A DNA stretch of 64,000 bases from Pachyseris speciosa (lineage: Eukaryota; Cnidaria; Anthozoa; Scleractinia; Pachyseridae): contig JAEMWC010001121.1 of the NCBI GenBank assembly GCA_016490735.1, forward strand, positions 62,501 through 126,500, given 5' to 3'. The translations under genes were made by a program, and so were the position numbers. Each line of letters begins with the position of its first letter. Positions within the stretch are counted from its first letter, which is position 1. The notes beneath the pieces are model-generated. The model worked only from the letters and a program-made list of their open reading frames with translations, was not told the origin of the DNA and searched no databases. Shown one piece after another: positions 1-11,450 of this stretch.

Positions 1-1283
1 CTTGTTGTCTGTTTAAACATTCTTCTACTCGACATACTGGCTTCATCCCATATAATAACCTCGAGAGCCGTTAACCTTTCTCGAACAAGCGAATTTCTTG
101 CCGACCTTTCTACAAGTTGGGCGATCGAGAAAATGGCCCGTTGGTCGATTCGACCTGAGAGGACCTGTGGTTCGAAAACAAAAAGTGACGGTGTGTTCCC
201 TGGTGAGGCTCATTTTGTGTACTCGGGTCTCTACAATCTTGTGAGCTGTAATTATTGCAAGCAAACTGCCGCTTGGCGTCGGGTTCATGAAGAGGATTGA
301 GTTGCCTAGCGAATCGAAATGAAACAAGAAGATCTGTGCTTGGATTTCGAGTGGGATTTGTGGCCGCCCGGCCATTCTAAGCTAGGATTTTTCGCTTCTC
401 GGATCAGGCGTTCCTTATTTGAGTGTGATGCCTTCTTCTTCTCTTATGCGTGGAAAACCTAGCAAGAGATAATTCGCTGAAAAGGCCTCAAGACAGCAAA
501 GTAAGCTAACAGACAACAAGCAAAACAGCGTGGAAGTAAGGTTAGCTATTTTTATTAACAATTTGACCGTATTTTTGCTTTCTAAGACCGATGGTAAATA
601 TTCCCATACAAACTCTTATAATTCGCCATGACCGTTATTACGCAAGATGATCATGACACGTGACACCCATCACATCGAAGGAGCTTGGGCCGCCTTTGAG
701 CCAATAAACTGGCATTAACAAAAGGAGGAAACTACTAAGAACCGCAGTTACAGAGCGGAGCGAAACGATCACTGACAAAAACACAGCCGTAACCAAAGCT
801 AAGTGATCAATTTCTGCTGCGTAGCTCTTTTAGAAGCTACAGTGCTAAAGAAAGGATCGAAAGACAGATAGCCGTGTAGGAACACTGAACATCTTGCTGC
901 CGGGCCCGGCAATATAAATATTGCAAGATAATCACACGGCTAAAAACGCTATCCTTACAAACTTAAGATAACAAGACTGGCTGTACGGTCAACGGACGAA
1001 CTGAAATGAGCCAAACCAAACGCCTCGAAGGACGTGAAAACCACATTCGCTAAACAGAAACAATACGGGTTCCAACAAACAGGCGTTGATAACCCAGAAA
1101 TGACCTTTGGGGTCAAAATAACTAAAATACAAAGCACTAACATCCTCTGAATCATCATGTTAGCCCGCTGAAAACATACACGAAGCTAAATCGCCCAAAA
1201 GACGGCCAAATGATCAATTCTCCGTTAGTAAGCCAAACTTCACCTACGCAGCACCACAGACGCCAAAATTATGCATACTACGA
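1..1283 (-). mobile_element. Truncated copy of the 4.4-kb element at 46941-51317, with a PIF1-like helicase scrap
   Basis: This stretch matches one arm of the element at 46941-51317: positions 1-125 match the helicase part near 47930-48040 in reverse, and about 120-1280 match 48912-50575 in direct orientation. On the minus strand, positions 1-125 read through IIWDEASM, the Walker B type motif of PIF1 helicases, and then leave the window. The copy lacks the 447-bp CAGGGG element that sits at 49942-50388, so it gives an empty site (AGAAAT at 1096-1101). The similarity stops near 1283, where the sequence passes directly into the GPCR-module flank, which implies a deletion or rearrangement junction. 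No complete gene is present. Confidence 0.7.
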
Positions 1284-2133
1284 ATCATGATCACCTAATT
1301 AAGGGCTGTTTCGTTTCGATTAAATGATCTTTCTCGGCGGCACTCAGTTTCAATATTCTACTTTCAAACTTTCCTTGATTGCAAGCGTGTTTTCTGGGAA
1401 TTTTAATGATACAGCACAAGAGAAAGTTGGTTTTTAATCATTCTTACCAGACCGCCTGTTGCTATGTTATGACTCAGTCGTATTCTCTAAAAATGATAAT
1501 TTCTGAGAACACGTATGATCGATATTACCGATAACGAGGAGTGTTTAAAATCGGATTTTTTTCTCAAATTTGAAATGTCTACATCGTCGACGTTATACTG
1601 ATTGATAACGTACTATTCGCCCTAGAATAAATGCAGCTTGTTACTCAAGCTCACAGGACGTCGTAGATCAATGGCGGCCGATCAAGGGAGCTGAGTTCAC
1701 TGTGATTCATGTTAAATCTTCCATGAGCCTAGCACACAAACCATCGGCCTTTTTAGAAACAAAATCATTCTTTGTATTTCCATCTGAATCAATAGATGTG
1801 TATGAGAGACGCACGCTCGAGCAAAACGTTAGAAGATACCTCATGTAAAGATCGACTCTGATCTTACCACTCGCCCCAAATGCTACTTGATCATTTCTTC
1901 ACTTTAATACCGATGTCTTGTGTTGGTTTAAGGGGAATCATGGTAGCACTAACTTAGAGTCACAACAAATCCCGCAATACGCCATATTGACATGGCATGC
2001 ATTGGAAACCACCGCATTTCTTCATTTTTTAAGTGAAAAGTACTCGAATTAAAGCATGTCCTTTTGTTAGACAAACCAAACCTACACCCCAAGTTTCAGC
2101 CAAACTGGTGGAGAACCATGTCCGTACTATATG

Positions 2134-2552
2134 TATACCGTATTTCCTCGTGATAAGCGCCCACAATCTAATAAGCGCCCACCCCCGAATAACCGTCCAC
2201 CTCCTCGGCCAAAATAGTAAATAAGAGCACCGCAGCCCTCCCCATCACTTTCTTAGGATACAACGAAAACCTTTTTCTATTGTCACTTTGTTTATAATCA
2301 ACTACTGACATCGGCATCAGTACATTTAGCAAAACAGTCTATTTTCCGTGAAGTCCCTTCCAGTTATTTCTATCTGCTCGTGCTTGCAGAGTTCTTCTAT
2401 ATGCATTAGCCAAAATAAAGCTACAGTTCGTTGACAGAAAAACTTAATAAGCGCCCCCCTCGATTAAGCTCCCTCCTTCGGATAAGCGCCTCTCTTTTGG
2501 CTGAAATTTTATATAAGCGCCAGGGCACTGATTCGAGGAAATACGGTATTAT
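2134..2552. mobile_element. MITE with CGTATTTCCTCG terminal inverted repeats and AATAAGCGCC motifs
   Basis: The ends are inverted copies of ATACCGTATTTCCTCG (2135-2150 and about 2533-2548). Inside, the motif AATAAGCGCC recurs near both ends in opposite senses. The same element is at 15366-15778 in the second S block and is absent from the third. It has no coding capacity, so it is a non-autonomous DNA element. Its superfamily is not determined. Confidence 0.7.
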
Positions 2553-3046
2553 GACTCTTATGTTGTTTTAACGGTTACAAGAGTTTCACGTGTTCCCACG
2601 AAATGTTTCGCCAATTTATTTTCCATAGGAAACTTGGATATATTGGAGTTTCCTTTTTCATGAGCATTGCAAATTTATTAGCGATATTATTTGTGAATTT
2701 TATCATTCATAATGACCTCCCTGGGGCCCCTTTCTCTGGGAATTGAACAATATCAAATATGTCAATTATGTTTTGTCTAGATGTTTTTCGGTGCTCAGTA
2801 CAGTTTTAATGTGATAAATAAAGTTTGCGTGAGTGAAGCGGCATTAGCCTTGCGTTTGTATCAAAAAATGGTGCCGACAAGAGAAAGTTGATTTTAATAA
2901 AAAAAATTCTTGTCGCCTAAGGCAATGCTATTTTGGAGCACAATTCTCTTTAATCCTATGAAAACCGAACGTTTGTCAATGAGAATATTTTTGCTTAACC
3001 GTCTCCATCACGTGGTGCATTGTGGAAGCCATAGTATAAGCCTCTT

Positions 3047-3227
3047 ATAGAGTATTTTCACATAACGTCACGGCGGCCATGTTGCTGTCCCAAAACAAAG
3101 AAACGGCGGCCATGTTGGTGTCTAAAACGAAACCTCTGGGAATTGAACTCTCTTTCTATGCAAAAAGCTTTGTTTTGTTTCAGAAAACCATTATGGCCCG
3201 GCAGTCATGTGAATGAAAACGCTCTAT
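3047..3227. mobile_element. Short MITE, ATAGAG...CTCTAT ends
   Basis: The left end ATAGAGTATTTTCACA and the right end TGAATGAAAACGCTCTAT are imperfect inverted repeats around a GC-richer core that repeats GGCGGCCATGTTG twice. A second copy lies at 16282-16461. It is noncoding. Confidence 0.6.
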
Positions 3228-4416
3228 TCTTTCAGTTGCGCCCTTCATGAGGTACTGATGTCTTCATCATCTAGGTTACTGGTTGGAGCTAGGTTATAGC
3301 CTCAAATTATTTAAGCTTATGCTCCATCACAGCCTTGACACCATAGCTAATCAAAGTAACACGAACCAGAAATATCGCTATAAAGAACTGGAACTGCTTT
3401 GTTAAAAAATAATAATAAACAAACGCTGTAAATGGCAATCTTATGTTTAAAGCCGGGAATCGAACTGCAATGTTTCGATTTCCATTTTCCTCATGACAAT
3501 GAATTGGCGACACAATTTCATGCGTGTAGACCGAACAATTTCTCTTAAGGGTGCAGTATCCTCTGTCGACTCTATGCATGTTTGGGTGGGGTTTACTCGC
3601 CGAGACTTACCCTATACCAGACTGCCGTGCATGTTCATCTGCACTTTGTAACCCTATTCTAGAAATTTCTATTGCAGTCCAGCACGGATATCTTGCAGAA
3701 AGCCATTTTTCTTTTTGTTAACGAAGAGTATTCAGGCTCTCATATATTGAATGAAAGAGCACGATTTCCCTGATTTTGGTACCATATCCCAGACCAAACT
3801 GCGTGAAAACGGTACCCTTTGCAATGCCACAGACCAACGTAGCTTATTTTGGGGAACACCTACCCTTTGTATTATTTTTCTTTAAAAAATTGCCCAATAC
3901 GTAGAACGATGAGCAGAGCCCACCGGGGCTAGGAATGGGCTCTGCACAGAAGATCGGCCATCTTGGACAGATGTATTCAAAGCTCACGTTGTTTCTAATG
4001 TCTCGGTGCTTTGGTTTGCAAAGAGATACTATTTCCCATCAAGTAATCCGAAGCATGTGCAAAATCAACATTCGTGTTTGCAAGTACGCAGTGAAAATCG
4101 AAAGGTTTTGTGCTCCTTCAAGCAAAATATTTAATTCAGATGTTGTTCAGTTTTGAATAAATTGTTGCCTGGAAGTTTTTTTTCGTTGTTAATTCATAGT
4201 TGTGATCAGCAGTTGTGTTGACATGGGCGGGTAATTTGTCTATGTGGTTACAATAAGATACGCAGTCGGTTTCGATCAACGTCCGTGAATAGATTAGCAA
4301 TTTTTGCTTTCAAAGTGTTTTATCTTGCCATTACTTGAATTAATGGGGACCATAGCTTTATCGGGGAAAGATTTACGTACAGCCCGGTAAATTAGTTGTT
4401 CATGCATCACTGTTGT

Positions 4417-6661
4417 ACTAGCTAGTATAAAGTTGGCCTTGCGCACGGTGTTGGTTACCACACGCGTAACAAATTAGGTGTGACACTAGAAAACAGCCCA
4501 AAGCAAGAAACGTAGAAACTATTTGGAAACTTCAAAAACAGAAACTAAAACTAAATTTTATGTGCATGAACCTGTATACAAGAAATTATCAAGAAAACAT
4601 TTTTTTTTAAGGCCTTGCGCACGGTGTTGGTTACCACACGCGTAACAAATTAGGTGTGACACTAGAAAACAGCCCAAAGCAAGAAACGTAGAAACTATTT
4701 GGAAACTTCAAAAACAGAAACTAAAACTAAATTTTATGTGCATGAACCTGTATACAAGAAATTATCAAGAAAACATATTTTTTTTTTAAGGCCTTGCGCA
4801 CGGTGTTGGTTACCACACGCGTAACAAATTAGGTGTGACACTAGAAAACAGCCCAAAGCAAGAAACGTAGAAACTATTTGGAAACTTCAAAAACAGAAAC
4901 TAAAACTAAATTTTATGTGCATGAACCTGTATACAAGAAATTATCAAGAAAACCTATTATTTCGTTTGAAAAATGAAAAAAACGTTGCGTTCTCGCAAAA
5001 CTGTTCAAATTCGGAAGAAACAAGGTGGACAAATTTGCACTTAAAATTGCGGCCTACTACAATATCACACTAATTCTTACCTTTTTGAGATGCACATTAA
5101 TTGTACTTTCGCATCCGTCGCATTAAACTTTGAACAAGTTGATAATGAAGCAGTGGCTTTGACAAGTTCAGTGTCACATGTTTGGGTTCGTCGGCAAGAG
5201 ATCCCGGCCATGGGAATTATCGTGTACGTGGCGTTTGCATCGTGCGTTTGGTTCGCAGAGTTTAGCGTGTGAATCGTGCAAAACAAATCGTTTCAATCGT
5301 TTCCTTCGTTTCAAACGTTTCAAACGTTTCTTATTTTTAGCTGCGTTTCAATCGTTTCAAGCGTTTGGAACTTTTTAATCGTTCGCTGTCGGTTTCATCT
5401 ACACAATCATCCTTAATCATTCCGCCGTAGTACAGTACATATAAAAATATAATTCACAACCAGGCGAATTACTTCAGTTTATGAGAGGTTCCTGTCTAAC
5501 TTTATCGATAAAAGTCTAAAAATAATTGTACAAAATGATAAATTTAGCTTTGTTGCATTTGTGCAAATTCCTTGAATTGATCTGATAATTCCCGGGAAAT
5601 TATCCCGTGAACTGGAATTAATTTAGCTCTTTCGATTATACCTCTTTTCAAACAGTTCCAAAACTCAAAACCTTGAATTTTTTTCACAATACAACATATC
5701 GTTCCATTCATAAATTTCGCTTCTGTGGAAAATATACCCTGCATGTCATCGCAAACCGGTGCTTCTTCAGGTGTGCTTTGTTGTTGAATGTACATTTTCT
5801 GTCACGTCGGAATGGCGCCAAGGAAATTACATTGTTAAATTCCCAAAGGACACGGTCACACAAATTTCTTATTTTGTCTTTGAACGAGGCAGTCGATCAA
5901 AATGTTATAAGTTTAAAAACAGGTAAGTTAAGTAAAACAAATACAGGTTGAATGCTTTGCCAAACATTACAATCGCTATGACACAAAAAGAGTCAACAAC
6001 ATTCGTCACGTCCAAGGCGGCAGATTTCTTCGCCGATCAAATTTCATTAAGAATGAAAATATAAATTCCCAGCGTCTTAAAAATTTTCTAAGCTTAACTT
6101 CAGCAGCGAAAGTTAGCACTTCAATTCTTGTGCCTCGTGTTATCAAAGGTTCTGAATTAAGTTATGTTTTATTTCATGTTGAAACTGGTTCTTTTTTATA
6201 TTTTGGAGCTGGGACGCGAAGAAAATCTTCGATGGCTTTTAATTTCCGGTGCGAGGTTCAGCGTAAACATCGATTGAAACCTTCGAAACGTTTGAAACGA
6301 ACCAAACGTTTGGAAACGATAGAAACGCACGATGCCAAACTCTTGAAACGAAAGAAACGCGCGTTTGAAATTGCCTGTCAAACGATACAAAACAACCAAA
6401 CGCACGCTTCTTGCACGATCAAACCGCTGATAAATGATGCAAACGTTGTCCTCAAATGTGACGGAAGTAAACAAATATAGGCGCAAGTGGTAAAGACAAT
6501 TTCCATGTTTTCTTAAAATGACGCGATCTTAAGTCAACTGGAAAGGTAGGCCTGAATTGTTTAAATGATGGCGACAATTGAAATAGTTAGCGTTCTAGCG
6601 ACAAAATTTAGGTCGAAAGTCAAATACTAAGGGTTGTTTACGCGTGGTAACCAACACCGTG
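4417..6661. mobile_element. 2.2-kb non-autonomous DNA element private to module 1
   Basis: Modules 2 and 3 read straight through the site (TTGTACTAACCCGG at about 17665 and 53172), while module 1 is interrupted. The ends carry inverted repeats: CACGGTGTTGGTTACC on the left (from 4445) and its complement at 6638-6661. The left terminal segment is present three times in tandem (4435-4955). Subterminal regions near 5230-5375 and 6285-6440 are inverted relatives of each other and rich in a roughly 10-base CGTTTCAAA-type motif. The open frames at 5544-5795 (minus) and 6130-6480 (plus) are low-complexity products of these repeats. I recognise no transposase. Confidence 0.7.
4435..4955 (+). repeat. 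Three near-identical tandem repeats of about 177 bp
   Basis: Units start with GGCCTTGCGCACGGTG at 4435, 4611 and 4790. They differ mainly in the length of a T-run at each junction. Each unit begins with the terminal inverted repeat of the host element, so the repeats are copies of the element's own end. Confidence 0.92.
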
Positions 6662-7070
6662 TTAACCCGGTTAAGACGGCGAGTATGAATAGAGTTTAAG
6701 TCACAAAATGCATACAAAATTAATGCTGGGAGCAGTACGAAATTGCGTTAGAAAATGTATTTATTAACTATTCCAGTTTAAAAAGAAGTTAATGTGAGAA
6801 GTGTGCAATGCTTATTACTACTACGAATTTTTTGTTATTTTTGCGGTCATTCACGAATCGAACGCACTTTCTAAGCTTTGATTGGTACTAGTACCTGACT
6901 TGGCAGCACATTTGTTTTCTTTTTTTTCGGCCGAATTGCTTCCCTCGCTAATCAGTCCATGCTGGCTTTTCTTAGACATTCAGCCGCACAGTCCAACCAC
7001 ACTTTTGTTTTTCGAAGACAATCCGTGCATTTTACTTTACTTTCAAATTTTAGGAGTATTTTGCAAAAGT

Positions 7071-7510
7071 CAGGGGCAGCCAACGAGCCTAATCAACTAA
7101 GAGCTGTAGAAAGGCATTTTTAAGTACCTTATGGTGTTTGAAGTCTGTTTACTGAGTGATGTTTTTGTTAGCTAGAAGAATTTCATCTGTTCGAATACCT
7201 TAGCTAAAATTTCAGTTGCCCGAAAATGTTAGGGAACAAAATCTTTGAGAAAATGCTAGCTGAAATGAATATTCCACGCAATTTCCAGGGAACTATTTTC
7301 TTTCCGAAAATGCTAGCTGACGTTTCTGACTGCCAAAAACAGCAAATATGACCTTTACGAAAACCTCAGGGGCTATGATTTCCCCATTGCGAATCTATCA
7401 ATGTTTCAGTTACGAAAATCCGAGTGTACACCTACATCGACGCCGAAAGCCTAAGGCGAACTAACCTCCACCGAACAGATATCCTGCAAACTTGTCGTTG
7501 GGTGTTCCTG
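7071..7510. mobile_element. CAGGGG-family element, about 440 bp, in S copy 1
   Basis: The ends are CAGGGGCAGCCAACGA and, inverted, CGTTGGGTGTTCCTG. The interior is AT-rich with several short inverted motifs (TTTCCGAAAATG and relatives) and no long frame. Orthologous copies at 18089-18538 and 53588-54038 show it predates the module duplications. Flanking 6-mers are AAAAGT and ACGAGT, a decayed target duplication that is clearer in module 2 (AAAAGT/ACAAGT). Confidence 0.8.
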
Positions 7511-8791
7511 ACGAGTCACACTTTGTTTTCCTTGAAGAGGTATTGTAATTCAGTCCACGTCGCAAAATTGGTGGAATAAATTTCAAGACTAAAAGCGTAA
7601 CCCCTTGTTTCTTTTACTTGACTGAGCAAGACGTTCGAACGAAGAATATTGAATGTGTTCTCCAGCCTGAGTCGGAAACTACAGACGTAGTGCATGTATT
7701 TGGACGGATGCGAGTGAATAACCTGTTCCAGGGTCTCAGATTTTGGGGGTGAGCGAAACAACGAGCGAAGAACGAAGAATTAAGTAAATTGGCGGGGGTT
7801 CCAGTTGATGGCGTAGCCACAAAGAGAGGTCCGAAATGTACTATGTTAATCATGATCTTAAGCTGTCTGTGTTTTAAAAAAAAGGTATTATATTAGAGGT
7901 GAACTTCAAGCTCAAGTTTCTTATGCGCTACACTCTTTTTGTATATAAGAATATTGTTTTTTCTGCCGATTTTAGGCTGCTAATATTCTTGTGTACATTC
8001 GATATTTCTATAAAATATGTTCTTACATAAAACAAAGAGTGTAATTACAGCATGATACAATATAGACAGAGTACAAGAAAAAAGAGTACCAAATTAAAAA
8101 AAGGAGAGAGCGAGACAAATATACTTCGGAAAAGAATAAGTAATTGGATAAAACAGATTTCTTGCTATTTGCACAGCGACCAAAGTGGATTTATCCACTG
8201 ATGTCATCACTAACAATTGTAAACAGTCGAAAAAAAAAAAAACAATCTTTAATCAAGCTTTCAATATCATGAGTCACAAGATTTTCGTCACCCTCTTGAG
8301 ATTCGGGTCCATTTGGTGGTTTGGGATCAGCATGATGTATTTGTCTCGTACTATTCGAAAAACAAAAACTGTATTTAAGATGCGATCTAGCCTAAACACC
8401 CCACAATTTTTGCGATCGGAAATGTTATAATTATTGCAACAAATATTGGCCTTCGCGAAAGTGCTGGACTCATAATATAAGTGCTAGCCCTAATTTACGA
8501 AATACATTCCTGACATATTCTCTACCCTCAAAAGCATGCTTACGTCCTTCACGCACTGAGATTGGTTTAATCATAAGACAGTTTAAATTTGCTTGAACAG
8601 AATTCGAAGTTACAGCTCGATCTGCAGCTTATCATTGAAATATCAACAACAACGCGTTAGCAGGTGAACTCCTACATAACTGCTCCTTAACCTTCAGTAA
8701 TAATTCATGATACATAGATATGCCCAACGCTTGCCGGTTCTAACAGCCTAAATCACTCCACTTGCGGCACGGTTTTAGAAGACTTGGTATT

Positions 8792-9838
8792 ATGAGTTTA
8801 CTAAACTGCACGGGCAACCATTGCGACCTCAACACGACTTCAAATGCTACCAGGTTTGACCCGACCGGGGAAACTTTAACGTCCGCAAAATTTATCAAGG
8901 CATTTGCGTACTGCGTTATTTTGTCAGTTTCGCTGGTTGGCAACTTAGCTGTTATTGCCATCGTTACCAGAAACAAACAGATGTGGACACCGACGAATAT
9001 TCTGATCGCTAACGTGGCCGCCTCTGATCTTTTGATCTCTACGTTTGCTATTCCACGAGAACTCGTTGAAATCTTTGCTGGTCGCAGAAGATGGCTGATC
9101 GACGGAATAACGGGTTTGATTTTGTGTAAGCTTGTCTACTTCTTTCAAGACATTTCTACTGGGGTGTCCATACAAAGCCTGATGGTCATAGCCATTGACA
9201 GATATCGAGGAATAGTTTTCCCGTTTCGCCCTCCGCTTATAACAGCAAGAGTTTGTAAGGTGTTAATTCCCATCATATGGATCGTAGCGATGTGTTTACA
9301 CGCTCCGTATTTCTATACTGCGCGACTGGTGATGCGAGATAATAAGCAGTATTGCACGTTTAGCTGGGCACCGAAGTTTGACGAACGACAAACACAAGAG
9401 GGCTACTTTGTCCTTCTTGTAATATTCGTCATTTTCTTGCCTGTTTCTGTAATTCTCACTTTATATACCCTGATTGTCTTTGAACTCAAACGAAAAGTCC
9501 AAGACAGCGGAGCACTGGACGTGAGGCGTCAAAGACTAAAACAGGACGCAGCTATAATGAAAAGAATCTTAATCATAGTCCTTATTTTAGTTTTGTGTAC
9601 GACTCCAGTAACTGTCTCCGGACTTGTTTTTTACTTTGCGTGGGACTGGCAGCTGCCATGTGGAATGGAAATATTGTTTAGCGCAGTGAAATTCGTGCTC
9701 TATTCAAATGCATCACTCAATCCATGTGTGTACATCGTTCTGAACGAAAAGTATCGACAGGGGTTGAAAGATTTAGCCCGGTGTTGTTCTTTTAATGGTA
9801 GTTCATCAAACGTTATAGAGATGACCGTGCAAAATTAA
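8792..9838 (+). CDS. Class A GPCR, B/A chimeric paralogue (neuropeptide-receptor-like)
   Basis: This is a 348-residue seven-helix plasma-membrane receptor in one exon. The start is the ATG at 8792, conserved in all B-type copies; the longer frame from 8762 begins with TTG. Visible landmarks are N-glycosylation sites NCT, NTT and NAT in the first 20 residues, N51 in helix 1, D79 in helix 2, W101 in the first outer loop, C112 and C188 for the usual disulphide, DRY at 136-138, W163, P217, CTTP at 269-272 (the usual Trp of CWxP is Thr) and NPCVY at 310-314. The ligand is unknown; peptide-receptor affinity is inference from the general motif pattern. Upstream DNA and residues to about 63 match B-type genes. 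From EIFAG (about residue 94) on, and through the 3' flank, it matches A-type genes, so it is a recombinant gene with an open frame. Confidence 0.93.
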   Translation: MSLLNCTGNHCDLNTTSNATRFDPTGETLTSAKFIKAFAYCVILSVSLVGNLAVIAIVTRNKQMWTPTNILIANVAASDLLISTFAIPRELVEIFAGRRRWLIDGITGLILCKLVYFFQDISTGVSIQSLMVIAIDRYRGIVFPFRPPLITARVCKVLIPIIWIVAMCLHAPYFYTARLVMRDNKQYCTFSWAPKFDERQTQEGYFVLLVIFVIFLPVSVILTLYTLIVFELKRKVQDSGALDVRRQRLKQDAAIMKRILIIVLILVLCTTPVTVSGLVFYFAWDWQLPCGMEILFSAVKFVLYSNASLNPCVYIVLNEKYRQGLKDLARCCSFNGSSSNVIEMTVQN

Positions 9839-10021
9839 TTCGGCTGTTTAATAGAAACTGGCATTTGAAACAAATCACTTTTCTCATAATAGCGTCTTTT
9901 TGTTCACTATTCACACTTTTGTGAGAAAGAATGTATGAAAATCGTATATTTGAACTGCGGATTAATGAATGAATATGTGAATGATCATCGCAGTTATGAA
10001 CACTACTAAAGCAGTTGTGAA

Positions 10022-10027
10022 AATAAA
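10022..10027 (+). promoter_or_regulatory. Candidate polyadenylation signal of the first GPCR gene
   Basis: AATAAA lies 184 bases after the stop codon. The same hexamer is conserved after the other A-type 3' ends (40942 and 59307). It sits in a foldback repeat, so its use is uncertain. Confidence 0.4.
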
Positions 10028-10037
10028 ACCTGAAATA

Positions 10038-10257
10038 GCCTGTTCCGGGCGTTCAGATGGCAAACGGAGCTCGTTCGAGTACTGGCAGAGCAAGGCGCAA
10101 ATAAAGCGGCGAAAAATTGAGGGGGGGGGGGGGGGGGGAATCTTGGGTTGGGCGCCGCCACCCGTCCCAAGCCCCTTCCATTTTTCGCCGCTTTGTTTTC
10201 GCCTCGCTCTGCTGGTAATCTCGCGTTCTGTTTTCTATCTGAACGCCTGGAACAGGC
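10038..10257. mobile_element. MITE with GCCTGTTCC ends, private to module 1
   Basis: The inverted ends are GCCTGTTCCGGGCGTTCAGAT-like at the left and the complement at 10237-10257, with an inner inverted pair (GCGGCGAAAAAT and ATTTTTCGCCGC) around an 18-base G run at 10121-10138. It is absent from the corresponding sites at about 40950 and 59315. Confidence 0.75.
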
Positions 10258-11199
10258 AAAGCCTGAAAAAAAAATTCAGGCTTGTAGTACTGCTTTAGGG
10301 CTTGTACTACTTCTTCAGTAGTATTCATGTCTGCGATGATCCTTCACATATTCTCACATTTTCTTTTGTGTATTTTTTTCTTACCTTCCCTTTCTTTTCC
10401 ACGCCCGGTTTTAAACATTAAGTAACAGTCCGCGTGATAACTAGGCAGCCCCACTGCAAAATCGATTAATATAAAAGGTGCGAACTATTAATGTTTAATT
10501 TCAATTAAATCGATGCTTCTCATTGGCTAATATTACTGAAAAGAAAAACAAAGGAAAATATGAAAAGGGAAACTAAGTTGTAATTAAAGAGAAGAATTAA
10601 GTGGCGTTGAGAGGACTTGTCGTTCAAACAGTTTTAATTTAGCTTAGGTGTTAGTTTAATTAGTGGATAAGCGGGATTCACTGGTTTAGAAAGATTTTCG
10701 CTCCAGTTCGAATTATATATATATATTTTTTATTTACTTAGGTTAATTAGCTTTCCTTGTAATTAGCACTGAGGAGGCAGAGGTTTCTGGCCAAACATGT
10801 ATGTTGTAAAATTAATACTGACTGTCATAATAAATAGATTTAGCCAAGCCTAAAAGCACAGCTCCATGCACAATTATTATTTTTTTACTGGTATTGAACA
10901 ACTTCGCATGCCTTTCCTTGCGCCAATCTTTTGTGTCCACAAACTTGAGCAGTAGCGTTGAAAACGATGAGTTTTACGATCCAGATGAACTATTCCATAG
11001 CAAACGTTTGAAAAAAAAAAATATTCTTGAGTCCAAACTTTCAGAAAAGGAATTCAAAGCGGATAAAAAACAAAACATGCATTTGCAAGAAAACAATGCA
11101 CGATGCGTATGTTTGTTCGAAGATTCTTGGAGAAGGTGGAGAAAGTAGACAAGTAAGAAACCTACAAAATCTTCAAAACCTACCCGTCGTACTTTGTTT

Positions 11200-11420
11200 T
11201 CTTGTAATGTTTTGTTGTTCTGTGGTTTGTGAATTGCAGTCAATTCCTGTTGACTGCTCTACGGACTTGCCTTGCAATTTTTTGAACTTACTACGAGATA
11301 TGTTTTGCTACTTGTCTAATTGTGCTCATCGTACTTTGCTTCCTTGAAAATATGTTTTTTTGTGTTGTGGTTTTGGAACTACAGTCAATTCCTGTTGACT
11401 GCTCTAAACTATCAGGTTAG
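11200..11420 (+). repeat. Repeated exon-like module (CAATTCCTGTTGACTGCTCTA), T copy 1
   Basis: Two copies of a module start near 11239 and 11383. Each has a T-rich tract, then CAG directly before TCAATTCCTGTTGACTGCTC. The second is followed by ATCAGGTTAGT, which resembles a 5' splice site. Related copies lie near 33400-33650, 41905-42070 and 60275-60490. Whether it is a micro-exon or just a repeat cannot be decided from sequence. Confidence 0.5.
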
Positions 11421-11450
11421 TCCTCTTTTTATTCTAATTTTTTATTTTTA

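Larger units (their letters stand above)
1284..8791 (+). repeat. Segmental duplication block S, copy 1
   Basis: This is the noncoding flank upstream of the first GPCR gene. Long stretches match 14561-20441 and 51590-55550 and, at the right edge, 63780-64000, in the same order and orientation. Differences are mostly insertions of small elements: 2134-2552 and 3047-3227 are shared with copy 2 only, 4417-6661 is private to this copy, and 7071-7510 is shared by all three. Short open frames occur, but they are broken by indels between copies and resemble nothing I recognise, so I see no gene here. The last 600 bases before 8792 are well conserved in all three B-type flanks and are the likeliest place for the promoter. 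Confidence 0.85.
9970..10356. repeat. Foldback repeat after A-type gene, split by a MITE
   Basis: GAATGATCATCGCAG...GCAGT on the left pairs with ACTGC...CTGCGATGATC on the right. Intact short versions occupy 40889-41044 and 59257-59407. Here the loop has been opened by the insertion at 10038-10257. Confidence 0.7.

Noticed and set aside
4435..4955. Three regular repeats as a possible CRISPR array
   Set aside because: The whole 177-bp unit is repeated, there are no unique spacers, and the setting is eukaryotic. They are tandem copies of an element end.
5544..6480. Frames in the 2.2-kb element as a transposase
   Set aside because: The protein is dominated by the translated CGTTTC-type repeat (KRLKR, KRKKR), and no catalytic pattern can be seen.
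8740..9175. Minus-strand frames over the GPCR 5' parts (also at 20408, 39695, 55451, 57940)
   Set aside because: They are antisense shadows of conserved receptor sequence.
10894..11148. Acidic/basic 84-codon frame (VENDEFYDPDELF) as an exon
   Set aside because: The poly-A run inside differs in length in the copies near 41690 and 60050 and shifts the frame. It may be a dead exon, but there is not enough to call it.
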